64,000 nt of DNA from Streptomyces sp. TLI_105 (GCF_900105415.1 NZ_FNSM01000001.1:4942501-5006500), one strand, 5' to 3'; counted from the stretch's first letter, positions 1 to 9,201 are shown. Notes: a model not told the origin generated them from the letters alone. Made by a program: numbers and translations.

Positions 1-1527
1 CGCGGCGCCCTCGTCGTCGACGGCGGCCCCGGCACCGGAAAGACGGTCGTCGCCCTGCACCGCACCGCGCACCTCCTCTACTCCGACCCGCGCCTCGGGC
101 ACCGCCGGGGCGGCGTGCTCTTCGTCGGCCCGCACCAGCCCTACCTGAACTACGTCGCCGACGTCCTGCCGAGCCTCGGCGAGGAGGGCGTACGGACCTG
201 CACCGTGCGCGACCTGGTCGCCGAGGGCGCGAAGGCGACGGCCGAGACCGACCCGGAGGTGGCCCGCCTGAAGTCCTCGCGGGACATGGTCACGGCCATC
301 GAGAAGGCCGTCGCGTTCTACGAGGAGCCGCCCACCGAGGGCATGACCGTTTCCACCCACTGGTCGGACATCCGGCTGACCGCCGCCGACTGGGCGGAGG
401 CCTTCGACGCGGCGGAGCCGGGGACCCCGCACAACGAGGCCCGCGAGCAGATCTGGGAGCACCTGGTCTCCCTCCTGTTCGACAAGTACGACGGCGAGGA
501 GATCCCGGAGGAGCAGTTCCGGAAGTCGCTGCGCCAGGACCGGGAGCTGACCGGCGCCCTCCACGGCGCCTGGCCGATGCTGGAGGCGGCCGACCTCGTC
601 GGCGACCTGTGGACGGTCCCCGCGTACCTGCGGATGTGCGCGCCCTGGCTGACCCCCGACGAGGTGAAGCGGCTGCGGCGCGCGGACGCCCAGGCGTGGA
701 CGGTCTCGGACCTGCCGCTCCTGGACGCGGCCCGGCAGCGGCTCGGCGACCCGGCGACGGCCCGGCTGAAGGTCCGGCGCGCGGCCACCGTCGCCGCCGA
801 ACGCGAGCGCATGGCAGGCGTCATCGACAGCATCGTCGCGGCCGACGCCGACGGCGAGGGCGCGGTCACGATGCTGCGGGGCGAGGACCTCCGGAACAGC
901 CTGATCGACGAGGACGCCCTGCCGACCGCCGAACAGGAGCCGCTCGACGGCCCGTTCGCACACATCGTGGTGGACGAGGCGCAGGAACTGACCGACGCGG
1001 AATGGCAGATGCTGCTCCTGCGCTGCCCGTCGAAGAGCTTCACGATCGTCGGCGACCGCGCCCAGGCCCGGCACGGCTTCACCGAGTCGTGGCGGGAGCG
1101 CCTGGAGCGGGCCGGCTTCGACCGCATCGAGACGACGTCCCTGAGCATCAACTACCGCACGCCGGAGGAGGTCATGGCGGAGGCCGAGCCGGTCATCCGC
1201 GCCGCGCTCCCGGACGCCAACGTGCCGACGTCCATCCGCAGCAACGGCATCCCGGTCGCCCACGCCCCGGTCACCGACCTGGAGGAGATCCTCGACGCCT
1301 GGCTCGCGGAGAACGCCGAGGGCGTCGCCTGCGTCATCGGCGCCCCGACGTTCGAGGAGCGCCCCCGCGTCCGCTCGCTCACCCCGTCGCTCTCGAAGGG
1401 CCTGGAGTTCGACCTGGTCGTCCTCGTCGACCCGGACTCCTTCGGCGAGGGCATCGAGGGCGCGGTCGACCGCTACGTGGCGATGACCCGCGCGACCCGG
1501 CAGCTGGTGATCCTGACGAGCGCCTGA
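1..1527 (+). CDS. helR: RNA polymerase recycling ATPase HelR, C-terminal part
   Basis: This is a UvrD/Rep-like superfamily 1 ATPase whose 5' end lies outside the window. About 508 residues are visible, and the reading frame is open from base 1. Walker A GGPGTGKT is at fragment residues 8-15. The DEAQ Walker B motif follows near base 970, then the motifs VGDRAQ, NYRTPEE, LSKGLEFD and AMTRATRQ in the usual order. HelR/HelD proteins displace stalled RNA polymerase from DNA, and in Streptomyces HelR rescues polymerase from rifamycins. The missing N-terminus should hold the coiled-coil arm that enters the polymerase. The middle region matches my memory of HelR rather than UvrD, which has a different 1B/2B layout. 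Family call firm, symbol fairly sure. Confidence 0.85.
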   Translation, partial: RGALVVDGGPGTGKTVVALHRTAHLLYSDPRLGHRRGGVLFVGPHQPYLNYVADVLPSLGEEGVRTCTVRDLVAEGAKATAETDPEVARLKSSRDMVTAIEKAVAFYEEPPTEGMTVSTHWSDIRLTAADWAEAFDAAEPGTPHNEAREQIWEHLVSLLFDKYDGEEIPEEQFRKSLRQDRELTGALHGAWPMLEAADLVGDLWTVPAYLRMCAPWLTPDEVKRLRRADAQAWTVSDLPLLDAARQRLGDPATARLKVRRAATVAAERERMAGVIDSIVAADADGEGAVTMLRGEDLRNSLIDEDALPTAEQEPLDGPFAHIVVDEAQELTDAEWQMLLLRCPSKSFTIVGDRAQARHGFTESWRERLERAGFDRIETTSLSINYRTPEEVMAEAEPVIRAALPDANVPTSIRSNGIPVAHAPVTDLEEILDAWLAENAEGVACVIGAPTFEERPRVRSLTPSLSKGLEFDLVVLVDPDSFGEGIEGAVDRYVAMTRATRQLVILTSA

Positions 1528-1590
1528 CCGTGCGAGGCGGCCCCCGAAAAGGAAATGTGCGGGGGAAGAGCTCCTTGCTACGGTGGCCGG

Positions 1591-2025
1591 ATGGCATCGA
1601 TCAAGGAATTCCAGGTCACCATCGACTGCGCGCGGCCCGTGCGCCTCGCCGCCTTCTGGTGCGAGGTCCTGGGGTACGTCCTGCCTCCGGCCCCGGAGGG
1701 GTTCGCCACCTGGGGGGAGTACGACCGTTCGACGCCGCCCGAGGAGCAGGACACCTACTTCGCGTGCACCGACCCGTCGGGCAAAAGCCCGCGCCTGCTC
1801 TTCCAGCGCGTCCCCGAGGGCAAGGTCGTCAAGAACCGGGTGCACCTCGACGTGCGGGCCGGCACCGGGCTGGTGGGCGAGGAGCGCCTCGCGGTGCTGG
1901 AGGCCGAGTGCGCGCGACTGGTCGAGCTCGGCGCGACCCACCTGAAGACGCTGTACGCGGACGAGGAGAACGAGTCCTGCATCAACATGCAGGACATCGA
2001 GGGCAACGAGTTCTGCCTCGACTGA
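1591..2025 (+). CDS. VOC (glyoxalase/bleomycin-resistance fold) family protein
   Basis: A 144-residue single-unit vicinal oxygen chelate protein. It starts with the family pattern IDCARPVRLAAFWCEVLGY, and the C-terminal half ends in MQDIEGNEFCLD, where the glutamate is typically a metal ligand. Family members include glyoxalases, dioxygenases and drug-binding proteins; the substrate here cannot be told. I chose the ATG at 1591 because translation upstream lacks family similarity. A TACGGT -10 element (1579-1584) ends six bases before this ATG, which fits a leaderless mRNA. A strong hairpin terminator follows. Confidence 0.8.
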   Translation: MASIKEFQVTIDCARPVRLAAFWCEVLGYVLPPAPEGFATWGEYDRSTPPEEQDTYFACTDPSGKSPRLLFQRVPEGKVVKNRVHLDVRAGTGLVGEERLAVLEAECARLVELGATHLKTLYADEENESCINMQDIEGNEFCLD

Positions 2026-2030
2026 GCACG

Positions 2031-2062
2031 CACCGGAGGCCCCGCCCGCGGGGCCTCCGGTG
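2031..2062. terminator. bidirectional hairpin terminator between VOC gene and GNAT gene
   Basis: A perfect 13-bp stem, CACCGGAGGCCCC (2031-2043) with GGGGCCTCCGGTG (2050-2062), and a 6-base loop. It lies between two convergent genes, so it can serve both. There is no T-tract, as is usual for Streptomyces terminators. Confidence 0.8.
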
Positions 2063-2069
2063 AACGGCG

Positions 2070-2678
2070 TCAGGCGCCCTGCGGGTCGCGCTTCATGGAC
2101 CACAGCACGGGGCCGCCGCCCGGCAGGGAGAACTCCTCGCGGACCCTGAAGCCGAAGTGCTCGTACACCGGCAGGTTGTCCGGCTTGGAGGACTCCAGAT
2201 AGACCGGCAGGCCCGCCGCGTCGGCCTTGGCGAGGCCCGAGCGGAGCAGGGCCGAGCCGTGGCCCTGGCCCCGGGCGGCGGGGCCGGCGCCGATGACGGC
2301 GAGGTACCAGTGGGGTTCGGTCGGGCCGTGCTCGGCGGCGGCCATGACGGCCTCCTGGAAGGCCGGGGCGCGGTCGCCGAGGATCTCCACGAGCTCCTGG
2401 ATGGTCTCCGCGTCGGGGACGGCCTTGTCCGCGCCCTCGGGCGACACCCAGAAGGCGGCGGCCGACTCGGTCCGCTCGCAGACGCCGTGGAGGCCGTACT
2501 GCCGGGTGAAGAGGGTCGTGAAGTAGCGGCCGAGGCCCGCCTCGCGGGTGGCGGCGTCGGGGAAGAACCAGCGCATCATCGGGTCGTCGCCGAAGGCGGA
2601 GGCCAGGGTGAGGCCGACCGTGCGAGCGTCGTCGATCGTGGCCGTTTTCGGTATGTTCGCCAGGGTCATACGGGTCAT
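2070..2678 (-). CDS. GNAT family N-acetyltransferase
   Basis: A 202-residue acetyltransferase of the Gcn5 fold. The acetyl-CoA pyrophosphate loop appears as ARGQGHGSALL in the second half, followed by the typical NLPVYEHFGFRV ending. The N-terminus carries the DDPMMRWFFPD pattern common in actinobacterial GNATs that acetylate small molecules or antibiotics. The substrate is unknown. Two in-frame ATGs (2678 and 2669) are both possible; neither has a strong ribosome binding site. It converges on the VOC gene and is followed upstream by an independent PadR/HAAS operon. Confidence 0.8.
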   Translation of the reverse strand: MTRMTLANIPKTATIDDARTVGLTLASAFGDDPMMRWFFPDAATREAGLGRYFTTLFTRQYGLHGVCERTESAAAFWVSPEGADKAVPDAETIQELVEILGDRAPAFQEAVMAAAEHGPTEPHWYLAVIGAGPAARGQGHGSALLRSGLAKADAAGLPVYLESSKPDNLPVYEHFGFRVREEFSLPGGGPVLWSMKRDPQGA

Positions 2679-2737
2679 TCTGCACCCGTGATGATCTTGG
2701 TCGGGCAGGGGGTGGCCCCTGCCCCTTCCGGGCCTGC

Positions 2738-3316
2738 TCAGGCGGCCTGCGCCGGGGCCCGGAGCAGGCGGACCGCCGCCGTCGCGGGCAGGGCGATGCT
2801 CACGGCGAGAAGGACGAGCAGCTCCACTATGCCGAGGCGGGCGGCCAGGAGGAGCATGGCGAGACCGACCGTGACCGGCGCCGCGAGGGTCAGGGCGGTC
2901 GCGATCGCCTTCGTCCGCCGCTGCCACGCGGTGGACGTCCACAGCAGGGCGAGGCCCAGGACGAGGGCGGCCAGGCCGGCGAAGGGGGAGGTGAGCGCGG
3001 CGATGCCGCTCACGCCGAGCAGGACGGCCGTGAGGACGCTCCGCGACCGGGGTTGGGGCGAGGGTGAAGGTGCGGCGGGCGTGGTGACGGCCTCCGGCTC
3101 CTCCTCGCGTGCGGCCGCGACGATGGCGGAGGGGCTGCCGAGCCGTTCGAGCGCCGTGCGGACGGCCTCCGGGTCCTGCTCCTCCCCGACGGCGACCGCG
3201 AGGTGTTCGCGCAGGTCGGCGAGGAGTTCCTCGCGGCGCCCTGCGGGCAGGAAGGAAGCCTCCCGCTCGATCGTGGCCAGGTAGTCGGTCACGAGGGGGT
3301 GTTCGGTGCCGGTCAT
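2738..3316 (-). CDS. HAAS-domain membrane protein, PadR partner
   Basis: A 192-residue protein. Its N-terminal part (LVTDYLATIEREASFLP...REELLADLREHL) is the helical HAAS/DUF1700-type signalling module, and three or four hydrophobic segments follow. Proteins of this sort are nearly always encoded directly after a PadR repressor and are thought to act with it in sensing the membrane or exporting a signal. Its ATG overlaps the PadR stop codon (ATGA, 3313-3316), so the two are translationally coupled. The specific function is unknown. Confidence 0.7.
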   Translation of the reverse strand: MTGTEHPLVTDYLATIEREASFLPAGRREELLADLREHLAVAVGEEQDPEAVRTALERLGSPSAIVAAAREEEPEAVTTPAAPSPSPQPRSRSVLTAVLLGVSGIAALTSPFAGLAALVLGLALLWTSTAWQRRTKAIATALTLAAPVTVGLAMLLLAARLGIVELLVLLAVSIALPATAAVRLLRAPAQAA

Positions 3317-3684
3317 GCGGAGCCTCCGTGGGGTGCGGTCAGGAAGTGGTCGACGCCGTCGCGGAAGCGCGGCCAGCTCTCGGCGAACTCGGTGAGCGCG
3401 GTCCTGCCGGGCGCGGTGAGCGTGTAGTAGCGGCGGGCGGGCCCGGTGGCCGACTCGCGCAGCTCGGTGTCGACGAGCCCGTCGCGGCGAAGCCGGGACA
3501 GCAAGGGGTAGATCGTGCCCTGGCTGGTGGTCATGACGCTGACGGCGGCCAGCTCGTCGAGGATCTCGACGCCGTAGCGCGGGCCGTCGCGCAGCAGGGC
3601 CAGGACGCAGTACTCCAGTACGCCCTTGCGCAGCTGACTGGCGACCTTTCCGGCCGCCTCTGATCTTGCTTCGCCAGGAACCAT
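3313..3684 (-). CDS. PadR family transcriptional regulator
   Basis: A 123-residue PadR repressor. A winged helix covers about residues 15-90 (LRKGVLEYCVLALLRDGPRYG, then TTSQGTIYPLLSRLRRDGLV) with a short C-terminal dimerisation helix. PadR proteins usually repress their own operon and respond to a ligand or stress. I prefer the ATG at 3684 because a -10 element TATCTT ends seven bases upstream on this strand, leaving a leaderless transcript. A direct repeat of TGCAA overlaps that promoter. It forms an operon with the HAAS protein. Confidence 0.85.
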   Translation of the reverse strand: MVPGEARSEAAGKVASQLRKGVLEYCVLALLRDGPRYGVEILDELAAVSVMTTSQGTIYPLLSRLRRDGLVDTELRESATGPARRYYTLTAPGRTALTEFAESWPRFRDGVDHFLTAPHGGSA

Positions 3685-3700
3685 GCAATGCAAGATACCT
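3682..3700 (-). promoter_or_regulatory. probable leaderless promoter and operator of the padR operon
   Basis: On the minus strand TATCTT (3692-3697) lies seven bases before the PadR ATG. The plus strand reads ATGCAATGCAAGATACC, containing a tandem TGCAATGCAA. This placement between -10 and start codon suits autorepression; the exact PadR site is inferred. Confidence 0.4.
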
Positions 3701-3746
3701 CCGGGAGTGCCGTCGATCAACGGAGGACGCGTGCGAGGATTTCTCC

Positions 3747-4475
3747 ATGCGTGGACTGAGCGAACTGACCGACGTCGAGGACCCGGCGTGGCCGCTGCTC
3801 GAAGAGGAGCTGCGGACGGCGAAGGTGCCCGTCGAGGTGCTGGACGCCGACCCCGCGCAGGGGGCGGCCACGCTCCTTCAGACGCAGGTCACCGTCCGCT
3901 CGTACCTGGGCGCGTTCCTCTTCCGCACCGGCGGAGCCCTCGTCGACGACGGCTGGCTGCGGGTGTACGGCAGCCCGGCCGTCCACAACGACCGGCGCCT
4001 GCCCGGCCTCGCCCGGGTCAACGGCTACCCCGCCGAGCCCGACCCCGCCTGGCGGCCCGCCGCCGGACTCGTCGTCGCGCACGACGTGCTCGGCGGGGCC
4101 TTCGCCATCCAGGGCGGCACGGAGGAGGAGACCGGACTGCCGGGCAGCCCCGGCGAGATGGTCTACTTCGCGCCCGACTCGCTGCGCTGGGACGCGATCG
4201 GCGCCGGGTACGGGGCCTGGCTGTCGTGGGTGCTCGCCGGAGGGATCGAGGAGTTCTACGAGGGCCTGCGCTGGCCCGGCTGGCGCGACGAGGCGCCCGG
4301 CCTGACCGGCGGCGAGGGGCTCGGCCTCTACCCGCCCCTGTGGTCCGCCGAGGCGCACCGGGACCTGGCCGCGACCAGCCGCGCGGTCGTCCCCCTGGGA
4401 GAGCTGCTCGGACTCGGACGCGACACGGCCCTGCAGCTCGACGGCACCGACCCCGGCTTCCTGGGGGACGTGTGA
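3747..4475 (+). CDS. DUF2625 family protein
   Basis: A 242-residue soluble protein that I recognise as DUF2625. Its pattern is a short N-terminal helix, then TQVTVRSYLGAFLFRTGGALVDDGWLRVYGS, GEMVYFAPDSLRWD and a C-terminal stretch ending in DGTDPGFLGDV. No catalytic role is established for the family; it resembles SUKH/SMI1-type binding proteins in size and composition. The ATG at 3747 follows a GAGGAT element. Its stop codon overlaps the GTG of the following GNAT gene (GTGA), so they are co-translated. Confidence 0.7.
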   Translation: MRGLSELTDVEDPAWPLLEEELRTAKVPVEVLDADPAQGAATLLQTQVTVRSYLGAFLFRTGGALVDDGWLRVYGSPAVHNDRRLPGLARVNGYPAEPDPAWRPAAGLVVAHDVLGGAFAIQGGTEEETGLPGSPGEMVYFAPDSLRWDAIGAGYGAWLSWVLAGGIEEFYEGLRWPGWRDEAPGLTGGEGLGLYPPLWSAEAHRDLAATSRAVVPLGELLGLGRDTALQLDGTDPGFLGDV

Positions 4476-4990
4476 GCCTCGGGACCGCGACCGTACGGAC
4501 CCGGCACCTCGACCTCGTGCCGCTCGCCGTCGCGCACGCCGACGAGATGGCCGGAGTCCTCGCCGACCCCGCCCTCCACACCTTCATCGGCGGCGCCCCG
4601 CTCACCGCGCCCGAACTGCGCGCCCGGTACGTGCGGCTGGTCGCCGGATCACCCGACCCGGCGGTCGTCTGGTGCAACTGGGTGGTGCGGCTCCGCGCGG
4701 AGGACCGGCTCGCCGGGACCGTGCAGGCGACGGTCACCGACGACGGGCGGACCGCCGAGGTCGCCTGGGTCGTCGGGACGGCCCGGCAAGGGCGGGGGAT
4801 CGCCCGCGAGGCCGCCGAGGGGCTCGTCGGACTGCTCGTGGAGCGGGGCGTCCGGACGGTCGTCGCCCACGTCCACCCCGACCACGCGGCCTCCGCCGCC
4901 GTCGCCCGCGCGGCCGGCCTCGCGCCGACGGACGAGGAACAGGACGGCGAGGTCCGCTGGGAGGCCGTGTTCGGCGGGGCGGTCGGGTGA
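4472..4990 (+). CDS. GNAT family N-acetyltransferase
   Basis: A 172-residue acetyltransferase resembling the RimJ/RimL type. RTRHLDLVPL begins the fold, and WVVGTARQGRGIAREAAEGL carries the acetyl-CoA binding loop. The late VVAHVHPDHAASAAVARAAGL matches the family ending. The start is the GTG that overlaps the DUF2625 stop codon by four bases. The acceptor is unknown. Coupling to DUF2625 suggests the two proteins are made together, but not necessarily that they interact. Confidence 0.8.
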   Translation: MSLGTATVRTRHLDLVPLAVAHADEMAGVLADPALHTFIGGAPLTAPELRARYVRLVAGSPDPAVVWCNWVVRLRAEDRLAGTVQATVTDDGRTAEVAWVVGTARQGRGIAREAAEGLVGLLVERGVRTVVAHVHPDHAASAAVARAAGLAPTDEEQDGEVRWEAVFGGAVG

Positions 4991-5029
4991 GTCGCGCCGT
5001 CTACGCCTCCGTCCACGAGGGCGCGGTCC

Positions 5030-7366
5030 TCACCGGGGCGATCGCCCGCTCCTGACCCGCATCAGGACCACGCCCGCGAGCCCCAGCGCCGCCAGTGCCC
5101 CCGCCGCCAGGCCCGCGCGCAGGCCCGGCGGGCGGAACGTGCAGGAGAGCTCGCCGCCCCCGGCCGGGACGGCCAGGAGGCCGCCGTACGAGGTCGGGGC
5201 GGCGCCGGCGCAGTGCCAGCCCGCGATGCGGGGCGCCGCGACGACCGCCGTGCCGGCGTCCGGCGGGAGGGCGGCCCGTACGCCGTCCGGGGTGACGCGG
5301 ATCGAGGTCGCCGCGCGGGCGCGCAGGGCCGTCACCGCCGAGCGGAGGCGGTCGTGGTCCAGGCAGCCCAGCTCGCCCGGCCCCGGCAGGTCCGGCTTCA
5401 GGTCGGGGACCCGCTGGACGCCCAGCGAGGTCAGGGCCGCGCGGCGCTTCGGGCCGCCACCGAGGAGGTGCACCGGGGCGTTGCCGCCGAGGCGGGCCGT
5501 GCCCGTCGCGTCGGGGGCCCAGAGGAAGACCTCCGTGCCGACCGGGCAGGCGCCCGCGTGCGGAGCGCCGTACACCCGCGCCCCGAGCAGGAGTTCCTGG
5601 TTGCGGAAGGGCGACGGGCCGTAGACCGGGGGCGGGCCCGGGGGCCGCACCGTCACCAGCGGCAGGCGCGTGTCCGTCCGCACGACCGCGCCGTCCCGCC
5701 ACCGCGCGCCCACCCCGAACAGCGCGTCCGTCACCGGATTGTCCAGGCTCAGCAGGTTCCGGCCGCGCGAGGTCCAGCCGCCGCCCAGCGCGGCCAGGGT
5801 CCGCGTCAGGACCGCCGGGGTGTGGCTGCTGTAGTACGCGGCGCCCTGGCCGCCGAGCAGCAGCGGATCGTTGCCCGCGACCCGGGGAAGCCCGGAGTCC
5901 GTGCGGTACGCGGGCCAGCCGTCGGCCGCCGCGAGCTCCGCCGTCCGCCGCTCGTGCTCCGCGCCCCACGGCGGGTAGTCGTCGAGGCGGGCGAGCCGCT
6001 CCCGGTCCGCGTACGCCGTGGTCGCCGCCGCCTGGCCGAGGAGCGTCCCGGTCACGAGGAGCGCGGCGAGGAGTCCGTACCGGCCCCGGCGGGGCAGGAG
6101 GAGCGCGCCCGCCACCGCCGCCAGGCCGACGCCCGCGAGGAGCAGCGACCAGGAGGTGAGGAGCGGGCTCGGCAGGGCCCCGGCGGTCAGGGCCAGGACG
6201 ACCGCCGCCCCGCCGAGCAGCGACCTGCGGTCCGGGAGGCCGTGGGCGAGGCCCGTCCAGGCGGCGAGCACGAGGACGCCGGACAGGACGAAGGTCTGGC
6301 GGTACGGGCTGCCGTTCGGGGTGGCGAAGACGTGCCAGACGAGGTGCGTCGGACCCCACTGCATCGACACCGCGACCGCCGCGCACAGGCCGCCCCACAG
6401 CCACCGCTCCCGGCCCGGCGCGTCCCGGCGGAAGAGCAGCGCCCCCGCGAGCAGCGGCACCGCCGTGCAGACGAAGGCCGCCGGGGTCGCGAAGCCGTAC
6501 GTCACCGGCAGCAGCCGGGCCAGCACGTCCGTGCCGGCCGCCGGGGCGAAGTCCCGGACGACGCCCGGGTAGGCGTGCCGGGAGCCGAGGAAGACGGGCA
6601 CCAGGACGGGGGCCGCGAGGCCGACGCCGAGGGCCGTCGTCACCGCCGCCCGGAGCAGCGTCCGCCACCGGAAGGAGTCCGTGACCGCCAGGCGGACCAG
6701 GAGCACCAGGGCGGCGCCCAGGGTCGCCATGTACGCCGTGTAGAAGTTCGCGAGCCAGCAGACCGCCACCACCAGGGGCCCCAGGAGCGGCCGCCGGCCC
6801 TCCCGCACCCATTCGCCCACCAGGCAGAGCAGCGGGAAGGCGATCAGGCCGTCCAGCCACATCGGGTTGTACGTGCCCTCCGCGAGCGACCACCCGCACA
6901 GCGCGTACGAGGCGCCGAGCACCGCCGCCCACCACCACACGCCCCTAGGCCCGGTCCGCCGCAGCAGGAAGGTCATCGCCGCCGCCGCGACCGCCGTCTT
7001 CAGGACGGTGATCCCGTACACCGCGTACTCGATGTCGCCGCGCGGGAAGAGCGCGACCAGCGGGGCGAAGGGGCTCGACAGGTAGGTGCCGTAGTCGGGC
7101 AGGAAGCTCGTGCCCCAGCCGCCCTGCCAGTCCAGCAGCAGCCCGCCGTCCGCCCGGCCCCGCAGCAGGTCCCACAGGTGTGCGTGGAACGGCACGAACT
7201 GGTTGGCGAGGTCGTTGACGGCCCGGCGGCGCGGCCCGAAGGGGAACACCCGGGCGACGGCGTCCCCACCGCAGACGGCGACGACGGACAGGACGCCGGC
7301 GAGCGCCGGGGCGAGCGGACCGGAGAGGCGGGCGGAGGGCGGCTGGGAGCGCGTGACGTTCGGCAT
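5030..7366 (-). CDS. YfhO family polytopic membrane protein
   Basis: A membrane protein of about 778 residues. The first 470 residues hold roughly twelve hydrophobic segments, and a large extracytoplasmic C-terminal domain ends in one more segment followed by VRSGRSPR. It is of the YfhO type, a GT-C-like family that uses polyprenyl-phosphate sugars to glycosylate cell-wall polymers such as lipoteichoic acid in Firmicutes. The conserved early sequence WQGGWGTSFLPDYGTYLSSPF matches the family. It is transcribed away from a GtrB-type GT2 enzyme that could make its lipid-linked sugar. The start at 7366 places the first hydrophobic helix near the N-terminus. Confidence 0.8.
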   Translation of the reverse strand: MPNVTRSQPPSARLSGPLAPALAGVLSVVAVCGGDAVARVFPFGPRRRAVNDLANQFVPFHAHLWDLLRGRADGGLLLDWQGGWGTSFLPDYGTYLSSPFAPLVALFPRGDIEYAVYGITVLKTAVAAAAMTFLLRRTGPRGVWWWAAVLGASYALCGWSLAEGTYNPMWLDGLIAFPLLCLVGEWVREGRRPLLGPLVVAVCWLANFYTAYMATLGAALVLLVRLAVTDSFRWRTLLRAAVTTALGVGLAAPVLVPVFLGSRHAYPGVVRDFAPAAGTDVLARLLPVTYGFATPAAFVCTAVPLLAGALLFRRDAPGRERWLWGGLCAAVAVSMQWGPTHLVWHVFATPNGSPYRQTFVLSGVLVLAAWTGLAHGLPDRRSLLGGAAVVLALTAGALPSPLLTSWSLLLAGVGLAAVAGALLLPRRGRYGLLAALLVTGTLLGQAAATTAYADRERLARLDDYPPWGAEHERRTAELAAADGWPAYRTDSGLPRVAGNDPLLLGGQGAAYYSSHTPAVLTRTLAALGGGWTSRGRNLLSLDNPVTDALFGVGARWRDGAVVRTDTRLPLVTVRPPGPPPVYGPSPFRNQELLLGARVYGAPHAGACPVGTEVFLWAPDATGTARLGGNAPVHLLGGGPKRRAALTSLGVQRVPDLKPDLPGPGELGCLDHDRLRSAVTALRARAATSIRVTPDGVRAALPPDAGTAVVAAPRIAGWHCAGAAPTSYGGLLAVPAGGGELSCTFRPPGLRAGLAAGALAALGLAGVVLMRVRSGRSPR

Positions 7367-7483
7367 GACCGTTCGAATATGCCAGCGTTCCCAGGGGAAG
7401 GAGCGGGCCCGCGGGGCCAGTTCACACGATGGTCGCCTGAAGGTCATCCCCCCGGACCGGCCGGGACACCGGGCTCCGTTGTC

Positions 7484-8476
7484 GTGGTCCGCGTGCTGCT
7501 CTCGATCGTCGTCCCGTGCTTCAACGAGGAGGACGTCCTCGCCCGCTTCCACGACCACGTGACCGCCGAACTGGACCGCCTCGCCGGGGAGTTCGAGATC
7601 GTCTACGTGGACGACGGCAGCCGGGACGGGACCCTCCCCCTGCTCCAGGAGCTCGCGGGCCGCGACCCGGACCGGGTCCGCTACCTCTCCTTCAGCCGCA
7701 ACTTCGGCAAGGAGGCCGCGATGCTCGCCGGCCTCCGGCACGCCGCCGGAGACGCCGTCGTGATCATGGACGCCGACCTCCAGCACCCGCCGGAGCTCGT
7801 GCACCGCATGGTCGCCCTGCACGCGGAGGGGTACGACCAGGTCGTCGCCCGCCGCACCCGCGAGGGCGACCGGGTCACCCGTACCCTCACCGCCCGCCTC
7901 TACTACCGGGCGATAAACCGGCTCGTCGACGTCGAGCTCGTCGACGGCGTCGGAGACTTCCGGCTCCTGTCGCGGCGCACCGTCGACGCCGTCCTCGAAC
8001 TCGGCGAGTACAACCGCTTCTCCAAGGGCCTCTTCTCCTGGGTCGGCTTCCGCACCACGACCTTCTCCTACGAGAACGCCGTCCGCGAGCAGGGCCGCTC
8101 CAAGTGGACCTTCGGCAAGCTCCTCAACTACGGCCTCGACGGCCTCCTCTCCTTCAACAACAAGCCCCTGCGGGCCGCCGTCCACCTCGGGCTCCTCCTC
8201 ACCGTCGTCGCCCTCGGCTACGCGGCCTGGATCGTCGGCGACGCCCTCGTCAACGGCGTCGACACCCCCGGCTACGTCACCCTCCTCGTCGCCGTCACCG
8301 CCCTCGCCGGCGTGCAGATGGTGATGGCCGGCCTGATCGGCGAGTACGTCGGACGCATCTACTACGAGGTGAAGCGGCGGCCGCACTATCTTCTGAAGGA
8401 GGCGAGCGGCGCTCTGCGAGCGGCCGACACCCGGGTGACGGGTGAGTCGTTGTGGGAAACAGTCGCTCCGAAGTAG
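7484..8476 (+). CDS. GT2 polyprenyl-phosphate glycosyltransferase (GtrB/DPM1 type)
   Basis: About 330 residues. The catalytic GT2 domain has SIVVPCFNEED at the start, the VDDGSRDGT nucleotide-sugar motif and the DADLQHPPE metal motif. Two C-terminal membrane helices follow and end in YYEVKRRPHYLL. Enzymes of this build transfer glucose or a related sugar from UDP-sugar to undecaprenyl phosphate on the inner membrane face. GTG at 7484 and GTG at 7493 are both possible starts. It is divergent from the YfhO gene and thematically linked to it and to the GtrA gene near 59 kb. Confidence 0.85.
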   Translation: MVRVLLSIVVPCFNEEDVLARFHDHVTAELDRLAGEFEIVYVDDGSRDGTLPLLQELAGRDPDRVRYLSFSRNFGKEAAMLAGLRHAAGDAVVIMDADLQHPPELVHRMVALHAEGYDQVVARRTREGDRVTRTLTARLYYRAINRLVDVELVDGVGDFRLLSRRTVDAVLELGEYNRFSKGLFSWVGFRTTTFSYENAVREQGRSKWTFGKLLNYGLDGLLSFNNKPLRAAVHLGLLLTVVALGYAAWIVGDALVNGVDTPGYVTLLVAVTALAGVQMVMAGLIGEYVGRIYYEVKRRPHYLLKEASGALRAADTRVTGESLWETVAPK

Positions 8477-8556
8477 TGGCTCCGGCCCCGGCGACTCCCT
8501 ACCATCGATCACCGCAAGGTCGTTCAACTGACGCACGACCAGCCCGGGAGGCTCCT

Positions 8557-9201
8557 TTGCACCGCCGCACTGCGCTCACCGTCTCCGCCGCCCTCCTCGC
8601 CGCGGCCCCGTTGCTCACCGCCTGCGGCAGTGACGCCCATCCAGGAGCGGCGGCCGTCGTCGGCGGCGAGCGGATCGAGGTCTCCAGCCTGCAGGCGCAG
8701 GTCGAGGACGTACGGGACGCGCAGGCGGCCTCGCCGCAGTCCGCGCAGCTCGTCGCGGCCACCGGCGACCTCGGCCGCCGCAAACTCAACGTCATGATCT
8801 TCGACCGGGTCGTCGACGAGGTCGCCCGCGACCACGGCGTCACCGCCACCCGCGCCGAACTCCAGCAGGCCCGGACCTCCTTCGTCCGCCAGGCCGGCGG
8901 CGAGGACCGGCTCGCGGCCGTCCTCCTCCAGGAGCAGGGCGTGGCACCCGACCAGATCGACGCGTTCGTCCGCCGCAACGTCCTCATGAACAAGATCGCC
9001 CAGAAGCTGGGCGTCACCGAGAGCCCCGAGGGCCAGAAGAAGCTGACGGACGTCTTCTCCGCCGCCTCCAAGGAGCTCGGCATCGACGTGAACCCGCGCT
9101 ACGGCCGCTGGGACGACGCCCAGGTCCGGCTCTCCGACACCACGGCCCCCTGGCTCCGCCAGATCAGCCAGGACCCGGCCGCCGTCCCGTCCGGTGCGTA
9201 G
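8557..9201 (+). CDS. SurA N-terminal-domain-like lipoprotein
   Basis: A 214-residue exported lipoprotein. The lipobox LLTAC puts the modified Cys at residue 23, followed by GSDAHPGAAAVV and a helical SurA_N-like chaperone region (residues about 35-170). It lacks a parvulin peptidyl-prolyl isomerase domain, so a holding-chaperone role outside the membrane is the likeliest reading. The start is TTG at 8557 with GGGAGG five bases upstream; an upstream ATG would put a long hydrophilic stretch before the signal peptide. It lies 13 bases before mazG. Confidence 0.75.
   Translation: MHRRTALTVSAALLAAAPLLTACGSDAHPGAAAVVGGERIEVSSLQAQVEDVRDAQAASPQSAQLVAATGDLGRRKLNVMIFDRVVDEVARDHGVTATRAELQQARTSFVRQAGGEDRLAAVLLQEQGVAPDQIDAFVRRNVLMNKIAQKLGVTESPEGQKKLTDVFSAASKELGIDVNPRYGRWDDAQVRLSDTTAPWLRQISQDPAAVPSGA

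Noticed and set aside
5213..8476. A 1087-codon open frame on the plus strand across the YfhO gene
   Set aside because: Only its last 330 codons (GT2 enzyme) look like protein; the rest is Arg/Pro/Gly-rich antisense of a well-recognised membrane protein, a common artefact of high GC.
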